Part shown: in pieces, positions 37,651 to 48,214 of the stretch
How the letters are laid out: the number at the start of each line of letters is the position of its first letter
Numbering within the stretch: position 1 is the first letter of the stretch
NCBI RefSeq assembly: GCF_016653465.1
Contig: NZ_NHSQ01000092.1
Location: 1 to 56,501, forward strand
DNA: 56,501 nt
Source of the DNA: Thiocystis minor
Lineage (GTDB): Bacteria > Pseudomonadota > Gammaproteobacteria > Chromatiales > Chromatiaceae
Reading direction: 5' to 3'
Position numbers and translations under genes: made by a program
Notes under the pieces: generated by a model
Database searches by the model: none
The model's input: only the letters and a program-made list of their open reading frames with translations
What the model was told of the DNA's origin: nothing

Positions 37651-39231
37651 GTGGCCCTGGGCGAAATAGGTTTCCAGAAAGTCGTCGAAACTCCGATCGT
37701 CCGCGGCTTCGATCTCTCGCTGTTGCCGGAGCGAGTCGACCGCCAACCGATCGAGCAACGCCTGACGTTCAGGGCTCAACTCCAAGGACCGCAGGTCACG
37801 ACGATGCTTCTCGGCAAGCCGTTGCGAAAAGGCGAAAAAGCCTTCGTGCCGCTCCCGCATCGTTTCCAGGATCCGCGCGGAAGGCGTGAGGTCGGGATGC
37901 CCGACCTTTTCCCGCTGCCGCCGCAAATTCTCGGAGCGCGGGCCATTCGCCGCGCCGTCCAGCAGTTCCGCCGCCGCCGCCATTCCATCAAGAATTTCGC
38001 CCGCCCACTGGCGCAAGGCGACAGGGCTTCGGTCGCGGACTAACGCCAGCCCCGGCTCGCGGCCGCGATGGGCCGTCAGCACCTGATTCTCGTCGATCTC
38101 CCGACGCTCGCGCGCGCCGATCCTCGGGCTGCCGAGCAACAGGCAGTAGAGCATCAGGCCGTCGAGGAACAACAGCTGTTCGTCGCCCACACCCACTGGC
38201 TCGAAAATATTGACATCCAGCGAGCGGAGTTCGACATAGCGAATGCCGCGCCGACGCAAGGCCAGGGTCGGTTTTTCCATCCAGTCCATGATCTGCTTCG
38301 GGCGCACCGTGCTGTAGTACTCGTTTTCGATCTGGAGCACGTTGGCGTTGAGCTGTTCGTAGCGGTCGCCAACCTTGACGCCAATGGCCTCGTATTGCGG
38401 ACAGGGCGTCTGGATGGCCCAGGTCAGACTGCGCACATAGGCGTCGAGGCTGTCGTAGTTGGCCTTGATGCCCGTCCCTTCCTCCTGCTTGTTTTGATAG
38501 CCGATGTCGCCCATGCGCAACGAGGTGGCGTGGGGATAGAACAGGGTATCTGCGTCGAAGCGCTGGAGATCGGTCTCCCGTCCCTGCACAAAGCTGGCAC
38601 AGACCGCCGGCGAGGCCCCAAACAGATAGGGCACGAGCCAGCCGATCCGTTGCAGGTTGCGGATCATGCCCATCTGGGCCTCGGCGCGAAACCCGACGCG
38701 CTCGCCCGTCACCACCTCCTGATCCTGATAGAGATCCCAGAAGGCATCCGCGAAGGAGAAATTGAAGTGCACCCCGGCAATCAACTGCATGGTGCGTCCG
38801 TAGCGATTGCCCAGACCGCGCCGATAGGCGGTCTTCATGGTCGCGGCGTTGGAGGTTCCATACTGGGCGAGCGGAATTTCGCCGGCACGCGACAGGATGC
38901 ACGGCATGCTGGTGCCCCAGAGCAGTTCACCCGGAAGATGCCGGTAGACATAGAGATGGATGTCGGTCAGAAACTCCAGCGCCTCGCGCCCACTGCTCAG
39001 CGGCGGCGTAATGAGTTCGATCAGTGCCTCGGAAAAATCCGTGGTGATGTAGGGATGGGTGAGCGCCGCGCCCAGGGCAGGCGGGTGCGGCGTCTCGGCG
39101 AGTCTGCCGTTCGCCGAGACGCGCAGACCTTCTTTTTCCAGACCGATGCGGTTGCCGGCGAAGGTGGCGCTGCCACCCGCGGCCGCCAACCGTGCAATCC
39201 GCCGTTCCAACGTCGCTTGCGAGTCGTTCAA
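37648..39231 (-). CDS. gshA: Glutamate-cysteine ligase (class 1)
   Basis: 527 residues, close to the E. coli enzyme. It makes gamma-glutamylcysteine, the first step to glutathione (or glutathione amide in purple sulfur bacteria). GLEKEGLRVS near residue 30, TTDFSEALIELITPP, AGVHFNFSF and RYVELRSLDVN are typical active-site segments. It starts 2 bp after the prc stop, so the two are probably cotranscribed. Its TAG stop is the outermost part of repeat element B. Confidence 0.95.
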   Translation of the reverse strand: MNDSQATLERRIARLAAAGGSATFAGNRIGLEKEGLRVSANGRLAETPHPPALGAALTHPYITTDFSEALIELITPPLSSGREALEFLTDIHLYVYRHLPGELLWGTSMPCILSRAGEIPLAQYGTSNAATMKTAYRRGLGNRYGRTMQLIAGVHFNFSFADAFWDLYQDQEVVTGERVGFRAEAQMGMIRNLQRIGWLVPYLFGASPAVCASFVQGRETDLQRFDADTLFYPHATSLRMGDIGYQNKQEEGTGIKANYDSLDAYVRSLTWAIQTPCPQYEAIGVKVGDRYEQLNANVLQIENEYYSTVRPKQIMDWMEKPTLALRRRGIRYVELRSLDVNIFEPVGVGDEQLLFLDGLMLYCLLLGSPRIGARERREIDENQVLTAHRGREPGLALVRDRSPVALRQWAGEILDGMAAAAELLDGAANGPRSENLRRQREKVGHPDLTPSARILETMRERHEGFFAFSQRLAEKHRRDLRSLELSPERQALLDRLAVDSLRQQREIEAADDRSFDDFLETYFAQGH

Positions 39232-39233
39232 TC

Positions 39234-41333
39234 TCAGTCTCTCATGACGGCCATGGGGCGTTTGGCGCGTTCCAGCAGCACGCCATCGATCAGGATGCGT
39301 GCCGCTTCGTCCACCTCGATGCGCGCGATGGCCTTGCGCTGCACGTCCAGGGCGTCTTCGTCGATCTGCTCCGCGTCCTCGTCCACGGGCGTGATTCCCC
39401 GCGCGCGCAGAAAGCTGTCCTGATCGTTCTTGAATGCGCGCTCGCGTTGCTCGTCAGCCGTGCGCCGTTCGGTTTCGCGCAGCGAGACCTGCGTTTGCTC
39501 CTCGATCTCGCGCATCATTTTGCTGCGTTCGGTGAGCATTTTGAAACCGGAATCGCCGGCAATCCGCTCGGCGGACTGGCGTGTCAACAGATCCACCCCG
39601 ACCAGGCCGTTGTGCTGATAGGCTGCGGGCTGAATCCGCGTCCAGGGCAACGCATTGTCGAGCGAGCGTTCGCCGTGCTCCTTCAGATACTCCGCGCTCG
39701 GAAAACGGATATCGGGTTCGACGCCGCGCAACTGGGTGCTGCCGCCGTTGATCCGGAAGAATTCGGCCATGGTCAGCCGCAAACGGCCAAGATCGTTGGC
39801 CTCGCCGGGCACATAGCGGTTGAGATCGATCAGCGTTTGTACCGTTCCCTTGCCGAAGGTCGGTTCGCCGATGATCAGACCCCGCCCGTAGTCCTGGATC
39901 GCGGCGGCGAAAATCTCCGAGGCGGAGGCACTGTCGCGATCGACCAGCACGGCCAGCGGTCCGGAATAGGCCACGCCAGCATCGGTATCCGCCTCGATTT
40001 CGACCTTGCCGAAGGCATCCTTGACCTGAACCACGGGTCCGGTGTCGATAAAGAGACCGGTCAGCGACGTGGCTTCGGCCAGCGAGCCGCCGCCATTGCC
40101 GCGCAGATCGATCAGGATGCCGGCGACGCCGCGCGCGACCAGGTCGTCGATCAAGCGTCTCACGTCGCGGGTCGTGCTGCGAAAATCGCGATTGCCGGAT
40201 CCTTCCGCCGCGAAATCGCGATAGAAGGCGGGGATTTCCACCACGCCGATCTTCAGTCCGGGTCCGTTGGCGAGGTCCTCTACGACAAAGCTCTTGGCGG
40301 CCTGATCTTCCAGCTTGATTTCATTGCGAACCAACGAAATCTCGCGCGCCCGGCCGGTTGAACCGCTGGCCTTCGAGAGCAATTGCAGACGCACCACGGA
40401 ACCCTTCGGCCCGCGGATTTTGTCCACCACGTCCTCCAGCCGCCAGCCGACCACGTCCTCCATCGGGCCGTCGAGTCCCTGGGCAACGCCCACGATCTGA
40501 TCGCCCGTGTGGATCTGGCCGGAGTCGCGGGCCGGGCCGCCGGGGACCGTGCTCTGCACCACGGTGTACTCGTTATCGCCGCGCAGAACCGCGCCGATCC
40601 CTTCCAGGGACAGCTTCATGCTGATGTCGAAATTCTCGGAGGTGTCGGGCGACATGAAGCTGGTATGCGGTTCCAGCGTCTGCGTGTAGGCATTCATGAA
40701 GGTCTGGAAGACATCGTCCCCATCGAACTGATGAATCCGCCGGGCAAGCCCCTCGTAGCGCTTTTGCAGACGCTCGCGAATCTCTGCGTCCGGTTTGTCG
40801 GCCAGACGCAGGGTGAGGAAGTCGTTCATCACCCGTTTGCGCCACAGATCGTCGAGGGTGGCGCTGTCGGTCGCCCAACGGGGATCGGCGGGTTCGAAGG
40901 CGTAGGACTCCGTCCGGGTGAAATCGAACGTGCCTTCCAGGAGTTTGAGCGCATGGGCGACCCGCTCGTCGACCCGCATGCGATAGACGCGAAAGATATC
41001 GAAGGCGATATCGAGATCGCCCCGGCGCAGGCTGTCGTCGAGACGACGGGCGCCATTCTCGAACCGTTCCACGTCGTGTACCAGGAAGAAGGAGCGGTTG
41101 GGATCCAGGGCTTCCAGGTATTTATCGAGAACCTGACGCGCAAAGGTCTTATCGAGATTCACCTTGCGGTAGTGATAGCGTTCCAGCACCTTGTTGATGA
41201 CGATCGCCGATTTGGTGTGCCCCGGATTCGGGAAGAGTTCCGAGAGGGAGATCGGATGCGGAACGGCAAGGGCGGCCGAGGCCGCCAACAGCAGCATCGC
41301 AACCGGCAGGAATCGGAACAGGCGCGGTTTCAT
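39234..41333 (-). CDS. prc: Tail-specific protease Prc (carboxy-terminal processing peptidase)
   Basis: 699 residues with a signal peptide (LLLAASAALAVPHP). An N-terminal helical domain, a PDZ domain (about 245-330; IHTGDQIVGVAQG), then the S41 catalytic domain: the Ser lies in DRDSASASEIFA and the Lys in GEPTFGKGTVQ. A C-terminal DUF3340-type helical region with RETERRTADEQRERAFKND closes it. It degrades periplasmic proteins and trims lipoprotein or hydrolase substrates. Start ATG 41333. Confidence 0.95.
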   Translation of the reverse strand: MKPRLFRFLPVAMLLLAASAALAVPHPISLSELFPNPGHTKSAIVINKVLERYHYRKVNLDKTFARQVLDKYLEALDPNRSFFLVHDVERFENGARRLDDSLRRGDLDIAFDIFRVYRMRVDERVAHALKLLEGTFDFTRTESYAFEPADPRWATDSATLDDLWRKRVMNDFLTLRLADKPDAEIRERLQKRYEGLARRIHQFDGDDVFQTFMNAYTQTLEPHTSFMSPDTSENFDISMKLSLEGIGAVLRGDNEYTVVQSTVPGGPARDSGQIHTGDQIVGVAQGLDGPMEDVVGWRLEDVVDKIRGPKGSVVRLQLLSKASGSTGRAREISLVRNEIKLEDQAAKSFVVEDLANGPGLKIGVVEIPAFYRDFAAEGSGNRDFRSTTRDVRRLIDDLVARGVAGILIDLRGNGGGSLAEATSLTGLFIDTGPVVQVKDAFGKVEIEADTDAGVAYSGPLAVLVDRDSASASEIFAAAIQDYGRGLIIGEPTFGKGTVQTLIDLNRYVPGEANDLGRLRLTMAEFFRINGGSTQLRGVEPDIRFPSAEYLKEHGERSLDNALPWTRIQPAAYQHNGLVGVDLLTRQSAERIAGDSGFKMLTERSKMMREIEEQTQVSLRETERRTADEQRERAFKNDQDSFLRARGITPVDEDAEQIDEDALDVQRKAIARIEVDEAARILIDGVLLERAKRPMAVMRD

Positions 41334-41454
41334 AGGCAGTACTCTCTGTCAATCTTCAGCCGCGTCGAGGATGGCATGCGTCGTTTTCCGCGATAGATCG
41401 GCCTCGCTGGCGCCGACAAGCATCGGGGCTGACACGGTTGAAGCGTTTAAATGT

Positions 41455-41958
41455 TCAAGCTTTGTAGACTTTACGCCGGTAGAGATCGGTCCGCCGACTC
41501 ACCACGCGGTCGACGAACAGCAGTCCATCGAGGTGGTCCAGTTCATGTTGGACCGCGCGCGCTTCATATCCTTCCATGGCGAATTCATGTTCCCGACCAT
41601 CGGGATCCTGCGTCTTGAGACGGATGCTGGTCGCGCGGATGACATTCCCGGTGTAATCCGGCACCGACAGGCAGCCCTCGCGCCCGATCGCATAGCCTTC
41701 CCAGTGCACGATCTCCGGATTCACCAGCACAAGATAGCCGTGATTCGGGGTTTTGGGTCGCCCCGAGACGTCGACGATCACGATGCGCTGAAAGCGTCCA
41801 ACCTGAGGCGCGGCAATGCCGACCGCCGCGGGGCCATCCCGGCGCGTGTCTTCCAGATCCGCGATAAAGGCCCGCAGTTCGTCATCGAAACGCTCGACGG
41901 GCGCCGACACCTGCTTCAGCCGGGAATCGGGGAGTTTGAGGAGATCCAGAATGGCCAT
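41455..41958 (-). CDS. def: Peptide deformylase
   Basis: 167 residues. Removes the formyl group from nascent proteins. All three metal-site motifs are present: GIAAPQVG (49-56), EGCLS, and QHELDHLDG. It starts 3 bp after the GcvR-like gene. No fmt neighbour, so this may be a second def copy of the genome. Confidence 0.95.
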   Translation of the reverse strand: MAILDLLKLPDSRLKQVSAPVERFDDELRAFIADLEDTRRDGPAAVGIAAPQVGRFQRIVIVDVSGRPKTPNHGYLVLVNPEIVHWEGYAIGREGCLSVPDYTGNVIRATSIRLKTQDPDGREHEFAMEGYEARAVQHELDHLDGLLFVDRVVSRRTDLYRRKVYKA

Positions 41959-41961
41959 CGG

Positions 41962-42483
41962 TCAACCAATCAGTAAGTCGACAGGCGAAACATCCACGGA
42001 TACGCCCTGCTCGACGAGGGGCGAGAGCGCGAACTCCAGGGTTTCCAGCGTCTCGGCGCAGAAGCCCTGGATGTTCATGATATAGATCGGCCGCTCCTGG
42101 TCGCCAGCCACGTCCGATTCAAGCTCCAGGATGTTGAAGCCATGATTGACCAGGATGCCGGTCACCTCGGCGACAATGCCGGCGCGATCCGCCCCCGTCA
42201 CCCGCACCTGGAAATTAGGCACCAGATGCCGGTGCAATCCGCCATGCACCTGATCCAGATGGACGCGCAGACCGAGTTCGCCGGCCACGGGTTCAAGTGC
42301 GCCCAGGATCTCCTGACCGGACCCTTTGCCGCGCACCATCAGCATGATGGTGAAGTTGCCGCCGAGCCGAATCATCGATGCCTCGCCGAGATGACAGCCG
42401 GCCTCGTAAAGCGCGCGCGTCACCCGCGAGACGATGCCCGGGCGGTCGGCGCCCACCAGAGTCAACATATTCCAATCGGACAT
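41962..42483 (-). CDS. GcvR-like protein with two ACT domains
   Basis: 173 residues made of two ACT domains: 1-80 (LTLVGADRPGIVSRVTRALYEAG) and about 92-170 (VRVTGADRAGIVAEVTGILVNHG). In E. coli GcvR binds glycine and restrains GcvA at the gcv operon. No gcv genes are nearby, so the regulatory target is unknown. It lies between pgeF and def on the same strand. Confidence 0.85.
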   Translation of the reverse strand: MSDWNMLTLVGADRPGIVSRVTRALYEAGCHLGEASMIRLGGNFTIMLMVRGKGSGQEILGALEPVAGELGLRVHLDQVHGGLHRHLVPNFQVRVTGADRAGIVAEVTGILVNHGFNILELESDVAGDQERPIYIMNIQGFCAETLETLEFALSPLVEQGVSVDVSPVDLLIG

Positions 42484-42511
42484 GGATTTTCTCTCTGTGA
42501 ATCCGGAACAA

Positions 42512-43306
42512 TCATGTTTGGATCATACCTGACGCGGGGCTATCTTCAGCGCGCGGCGCAAGCCAGATCAGGCTGGCCATGCGCCCGGTGACGCCATCGC
42601 GCCGGTACGAAAAAAACCGTCGCGGCTGCGAGAAGGTGCAGTCTCCGCCTCCGTAAATCCGTGCGATGCCGAGCTGGGCCAGCCGTTGACGCGCGAGCAG
42701 AAACAGATCGGCGAACCAGGCACCGCCCGGCGCCCCCCCTGCGCCAGCCGGTCGACCTGGACGAAAGGCCGCCGCCGCGCGCGCATCCGCCGCGACGAAG
42801 CACTCGCGTACCTCGTCGCCGACCGCGAAGGCCGCGGGGCCGATCGCCGGACCGAGCCAGACCAGCAGGCGCTCCGGCGCGATGTCCAGCGCCGCCACCG
42901 CGGCCTCCACCACGCCCCCGGCCAGACCCCGCCAGCCGGCGTGGACGGCGGCGACGCGGGTTCCCCGTTCATCGCAAAGGAGCAGCGGCAGACAGTCGGC
43001 GGTCATCACGACACAGACCGCGTCCGGCGTGTCCGCCACGGCGCCATCGGCGTCGCGGTCCGGATTCGCCGTGCCGACGCGGACGATCGCGCGGCCATGC
43101 ACCTGACGCAACCAGCAGGGCGCTGCGGACAGCCCGAGACGAGCCAGGAGCCGCGCGCGATTGTCATCGACCCGCCCAGGTTCGTCACCCACATGATCGC
43201 CCAGATTGAGGCTAGCGAACGGTCCTTCGCTCCGTCCGCCGTCGCGCGTGGTAGAAATGGCGCGCACCCAGGGCGGCGCCGGCCAGTCAGGGCGAATCAG
43301 TTCCAA
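42512..43306 (-). CDS. pgeF: Peptidoglycan editing factor PgeF (YfiH, multicopper-oxidase-like)
   Basis: 264 residues. The fold keeps the zinc/active-site residues: Cys in MTADCLPLLL, His in AAVHAGWRG, and an early His in VHGRAIVRV. PgeF removes wrongly incorporated L-Ser from peptidoglycan precursors; older annotations call it polyphenol oxidase. It overlaps the 3' end of rluD by 20 bp, the common arrangement. Confidence 0.93.
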   Translation of the reverse strand: MELIRPDWPAPPWVRAISTTRDGGRSEGPFASLNLGDHVGDEPGRVDDNRARLLARLGLSAAPCWLRQVHGRAIVRVGTANPDRDADGAVADTPDAVCVVMTADCLPLLLCDERGTRVAAVHAGWRGLAGGVVEAAVAALDIAPERLLVWLGPAIGPAAFAVGDEVRECFVAADARAAAAFRPGRPAGAGGAPGGAWFADLFLLARQRLAQLGIARIYGGGDCTFSQPRRFFSYRRDGVTGRMASLIWLAPRAEDSPASGMIQT

Positions 43307-44267
43307 CCTCGGCCTCCCATCGCAACAGATCCAACAAAGCCTCCAGGTCCGGGGCCATCGGGATCTCCCAGGCCACCGCCTCGCCGCTCGCCGGATGGTT
43401 CAGCCCCAGGCGGATCGCATGCAGCGCCTGACGCGGAAACGCCTGGAGCCCAAGGGTGAGTTCGGCCGCGCAGCCGCGCGGCGGACGCGGGCGTCCGCCA
43501 TAGGTGCGATCGCCGACCAGCGGATGATGCAGATGCGTCAGGTGTACCCGGATTTGATGGGTCCGACCGGTCTCCAGTTCAACGCTCAGCAGGGTATGGC
43601 CGGGATAACGCTCCAGGACGCGATAATGCGTCACCGCCAGGCGGCCATGGGGCACCACCGCCATCCGGATACGCTGGGTGGGATGGCGGCCCACCGGGGC
43701 ATCGATCCGACCGCCCGTCACCAGCTCGCCAACCGCCAGCGCGCGGTATTCGCGATGCACCTGGCGCGCCTGAAGCTGTTCCACCAGCGACTTGTGCGCG
43801 GCGAGCGTCCTGGCCACCACCAGCAGACCGCTCGTGTCCTTGTCGAGCCGATGCACGATACCGGCGCGGGGCACCTTCGCCAACTCGGGGGCGTAATGCA
43901 GCAGCGCGTTCTGGAGCGTGCCGTCGGGATTGCCGGCGGCGGGATGGACCACCAGCCCCGCGGGTTTGTTGACCACCAGCAGGTGCGCGTCTTCGTAGAC
44001 CAAATCCAGCGCGATGTCCTGGGCCGCGCACGCCTCGCTCGCCGCAAGCCGTGCATCGAGACGGATGGCGTCGCCGTCCCAGACCTTGTCGCGACAGCGG
44101 CGCGGCGCCTCATTGACCAGCACCTGCCCGGACTCGATCCACTGTTGCAGGCGGCTGCGGGAAAACTCCGGCAGCAGCGCCGCCAACGCTTGGTCGAGAC
44201 GGGCGCCCGCGAGCGCGGGATCGACCCGCACCGCGCGCCGCACCGTTTCGTCGGTCGCCGGGTTCAT
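43287..44267 (-). CDS. rluD: 23S rRNA pseudouridine synthase RluD
   Basis: 326 residues from ATG 44267; the longer frame adds 22 residues. An S4 RNA-binding domain (about 18-70; ARLDQALAALLPEFSRSRLQQWI) precedes the catalytic domain with Asp in HRLDKDTSGLLVVA. It makes pseudouridines 1911, 1915 and 1917 in helix 69. It diverges from bamD with about 115 bp between them, the usual gammaproteobacterial pairing. Confidence 0.95.
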   Translation of the reverse strand: MNPATDETVRRAVRVDPALAGARLDQALAALLPEFSRSRLQQWIESGQVLVNEAPRRCRDKVWDGDAIRLDARLAASEACAAQDIALDLVYEDAHLLVVNKPAGLVVHPAAGNPDGTLQNALLHYAPELAKVPRAGIVHRLDKDTSGLLVVARTLAAHKSLVEQLQARQVHREYRALAVGELVTGGRIDAPVGRHPTQRIRMAVVPHGRLAVTHYRVLERYPGHTLLSVELETGRTHQIRVHLTHLHHPLVGDRTYGGRPRPPRGCAAELTLGLQAFPRQALHAIRLGLNHPASGEAVAWEIPMAPDLEALLDLLRWEAEVGTDSP

Positions 44268-44381
44268 GATGAGATGGTCCCAGCGCCTGGGATAGTGGGA
44301 CGCGGTAGACCGCATCGCCGCGCGCTGGAGCAACGCCCTTCGGGTATACTGCGGATGATTTGAAACAGGTGTCCTTGAGTC

Positions 44382-45205
44382 ATGCCTCGAACGTTAACAC
44401 GACTGCCCTTGCTGTTGCTCGTTGTCGCGCTTGCCGGCTGTGGAATCTTCGGCAAGGAAATCGACCCAACCGAGGGCTGGAGCGCCGCGAAGCTCTATGC
44501 GGAGGCGGCCTCCGAACTCGATTCCAGCAATTACACGCGCGCCGTCGAACTTTACGAAAAGCTGGAGTCGCGCTATCCCTTCGGGCGTTACGCCATGCAG
44601 GCCCAGCTCGACGTGGCCTATGCGCACTATCGCGCGGAGGAGCCGGAGAAGGCCATCGCCGCCGCCGATCGATTCATCAAGCTCTATCCGCAGAATCCGT
44701 TCGTCGACTATGCCTACTATCTGAAAGGCATCGTCAACTACAACCGCAGCGTGGGTTTCCTGGATCGCTACATCCCGACGGATGCCTCCCAGCGCGATCC
44801 TGGCTCGGCGCTCGACGCCTTCACGGATTTTTCCGCGCTGGTCGAGCAGTTTCCGGACAGCAAGTACGCGGAAGACGCGCGTCAGCGCATGCTCTATCTA
44901 CGCAACAACCTCGCCAGACATGAAGTGAATGTCGCCCGTTATTACATGCGTCGCGGCGCCTATCTGGCCGCGGCCAATCGCGCCAACCATGTCATCGAGC
45001 GTTTTCAACGCACCAGTGCCGTCGAGGATGCGCTGGAGGTGCTGATCGACGCCTACCGCGCGCTGGACAAGCCGGAGCTGGCCGCCGACGCCAAACGGGT
45101 GCTGGATCTGAATCGTCAGGCCGGGCGTTTCGTGTCCGACGAGCCAGAGCCTGGCGAGGTCGATCTGGCCCGCAAGCTATGGGAATACCTCAAGCTCGAC
45201 GAAGG

Positions 45206-45209
<4 letters not shown>
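44382..45209 (+). CDS. bamD: Outer-membrane assembly lipoprotein BamD
   Basis: 275 residues. The lipobox is ALAGC (Cys about 20), followed by five TPRs (YEKLESRYPFGRYA, RFIKLYPQNPFVDYA). Essential partner of BamA in beta-barrel insertion. The protein is longer than E. coli BamD (245), with an acidic tail. The TAG stop falls in the CTAGTG end of repeat element C. Confidence 0.96.
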
Positions 45210-45982
<773 letters not shown>

Positions 45983-47593
45983 TCAGAAGCCGCTGGTGAT
46001 CGGATACCGGCGATCGCGTCCGAACGCCCGCTCCGAGATGCGGACCCCAGGAGGCGACTGCCGCCGTTTATATTCGTTGCGATCCACGAGTCGCGCCACC
46101 CGGCGCACCACTTCAGCCGGATAGCCTTGGCTGACGATCGCCTCGACGCCCTCGTCCAGTTCGATATAGAGGCGCAGGATCGCGTCCAAAACCTCGTAAG
46201 AAGGAAGGCTATCCTGGTCGGTCTGATCGGGTCGCAATTCCGCCGAGGGCGGCCGCGTCAGCACGCGCTCCGGAATCGCCGCCGAGCGCGTGTTACGGTA
46301 GCGCGCCAGTCGATAGACCAGCATCTTGGGCACATCCTTGATCGGTGCGAACCCACCCGCCATGTCGCCATAGAGCGTGGCATAACCCACCGCCATCTCG
46401 CTTTTGTTGCCGGTCGTCAGCAGGATACGTCCGGTCTTGTTGCTGATCGCCATCAGAATGACCCCGCGACAGCGCGCCTGGATGTTTTCCTCCGTGACAT
46501 CCGCCGGCTGTCCGGCAAAGGCCGGTTCCAGCATGTCCAAAAAGGTTCGGAAGGCCGGCTCGATCGGGATGATTTGCGTCGCCACACCCAGCAGGTGGGC
46601 CTCTTCGAGCGCATCCTCATTGCTCATGTCAGCGGTATAGCGCGAGGGCATCAGAACCGCCTCGACCCGATCCGGCCCCAGCGCATCCACCGCGATCGTC
46701 AGGGTTAGCGCCGAATCGATCCCGCCGGACAGGCCAAGCACCGCCCCGCTGAAACCGTTCTTGCGCACATAATCGCGCACCCCGAGTACCAGCGCGTCAT
46801 AGATGGCCGCCTCTTCGTCGGGCGGCGGTCCCATGGCCGCGGGACTCGTCGCGACGGTCGTCCCGGCGTCATCGAAGTCGACGGTCAGCACCGACTCCGC
46901 GAAACCCGGCGCGCGCGCGACGATCCGCCCGGCGCGATCCGCCACGAAGGAGGCCCCGTCGAATACCAGTTCATCCTGCCCGCCCACCAGATTCGCGTAG
47001 AGGATCGTCAATCCGTGATCGCTCGCCCGACGCGCCACCAGCGCCTCGCGGTCCTCGCTCTTGCCGGCATGAAAGGGCGAGGCATTGAGATTGAGCAGGA
47101 TTTGGGCGCCGGCCTCGGCCGCCTGGCGCGTGGGTCCGGCGTGCCAGATATCCTCGCAGACACTCAGCCCGATCCGCAGACCGCGATGCTCGAACACCGT
47201 CGGCGTCGCGCCCGGCTGAAAATAGCGCTTCTCGTCGAAGACGCTGTAATTGGGCAGATGCTGCTTGGCGTATTCGGCGATCACCTCGCCCTCGCGCAGC
47301 ACCCCGGCCACGTTGAAAAGTCCGCCCACCGCCTGAAGCGGATAGCCCAGCACCAGTGTGATGCCAGTCGCCTCCGCGCGGATGCGTTCCAGCGCCGTTT
47401 CGACCCGGTGCAGGAACTCCGGGCGTAGCAGGAGATCCTCCGGCGGATAGCCGGTCAGCGCGAGTTCGGGGAAGACCAGCAGATCCGCGCCCTCGGCGCG
47501 CGCCCGCGCGGACTCGGCGACGATGCGCGCGGCGTTGCCGGCGACATCGCCAACCAACGGATTCATCTGTGCGATCTGGATACGACAAGCCAA
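45983..47593 (-). CDS. nadE: Glutamine-dependent NAD+ synthetase
   Basis: 536 residues with two domains. The N-terminal nitrilase-type glutaminase (about 1-260) has the triad Glu43, Lys110 and Cys146 (GLSVCEDIW). The C-terminal ATP-pyrophosphatase has LGLSGGIDSALT near 285. Amidates deamido-NAD in the cytoplasm. Followed about 90 bp later by glnB, whose product senses nitrogen, a sensible partner for a glutamine-using enzyme. Confidence 0.96.
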   Translation of the reverse strand: MACRIQIAQMNPLVGDVAGNAARIVAESARARAEGADLLVFPELALTGYPPEDLLLRPEFLHRVETALERIRAEATGITLVLGYPLQAVGGLFNVAGVLREGEVIAEYAKQHLPNYSVFDEKRYFQPGATPTVFEHRGLRIGLSVCEDIWHAGPTRQAAEAGAQILLNLNASPFHAGKSEDREALVARRASDHGLTILYANLVGGQDELVFDGASFVADRAGRIVARAPGFAESVLTVDFDDAGTTVATSPAAMGPPPDEEAAIYDALVLGVRDYVRKNGFSGAVLGLSGGIDSALTLTIAVDALGPDRVEAVLMPSRYTADMSNEDALEEAHLLGVATQIIPIEPAFRTFLDMLEPAFAGQPADVTEENIQARCRGVILMAISNKTGRILLTTGNKSEMAVGYATLYGDMAGGFAPIKDVPKMLVYRLARYRNTRSAAIPERVLTRPPSAELRPDQTDQDSLPSYEVLDAILRLYIELDEGVEAIVSQGYPAEVVRRVARLVDRNEYKRRQSPPGVRISERAFGRDRRYPITSGF

Positions 47594-47620
47594 GGTGGTT
47601 CGCTCCGAAGCTAAATGGTC

Positions 47621-48133
47621 TCAATCAAAAGAGTCGCCATCGATCACCACGAATGCAAGCCCGTTTGGTCGTTCCATGGCAGATGGGTAAACCGACTCAG
47701 GTAGCCAATCTTCGTCCAGGATCTGTTCGAGAAGATAGGGGCACCCGATCGGGAAAAGATGTGGCTCCAGATCGGTTTCAATCACCACCTCGCGCATCGC
47801 CTTGCCATAGACCTTGGCGAGGGTCTCGTTATCCAGACGCGCTTTCAGGCTGGGCGATTGTTCCAGCAGGCGTTCGATGGCCGTCCGTTGACGAACGATG
47901 GTCAGCAGCCAGCTTCGGCCACGCCGTTCAGGTTGGTATTGATGTTTCAGAAGATGTAGGAGCAATACCTGCAAACGGTTCAGGAGTTCCCGGCGTTCGC
48001 TGGCACTCATGCCTTCCAGTTCCTCGGCAAGATGCCGGGCGTCCACCTGATCGATCTGACCGGCGCGCAGCAACCGGGCGTTATGCATGGCCCAGGCATG
48101 GAAATCGGTGTCATAGGTCAGGTTCTCTGTCAT
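47621..48133 (-). CDS. DUF29 family protein
   Basis: 170 residues. YDTDFHAWAMHNARLLRAG, LAEELEGMSASERREL and LLLHLLKHQYQPERRGRSW are characteristic of DUF29, a helical family of unknown function scattered in cyanobacteria and environmental proteobacteria. It lies between sucD and nadE on the same strand. No signal peptide. Confidence 0.88.
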   Translation of the reverse strand: MTENLTYDTDFHAWAMHNARLLRAGQIDQVDARHLAEELEGMSASERRELLNRLQVLLLHLLKHQYQPERRGRSWLLTIVRQRTAIERLLEQSPSLKARLDNETLAKVYGKAMREVVIETDLEPHLFPIGCPYLLEQILDEDWLPESVYPSAMERPNGLAFVVIDGDSFD

Positions 48134-48214
48134 CGCCGTTTCCTGATCGAGATGGAGATGGATTCGCGGAAAAGCCTAAACAGACTCATCAAACTCTATC
48201 GCCCGCCGAATGGG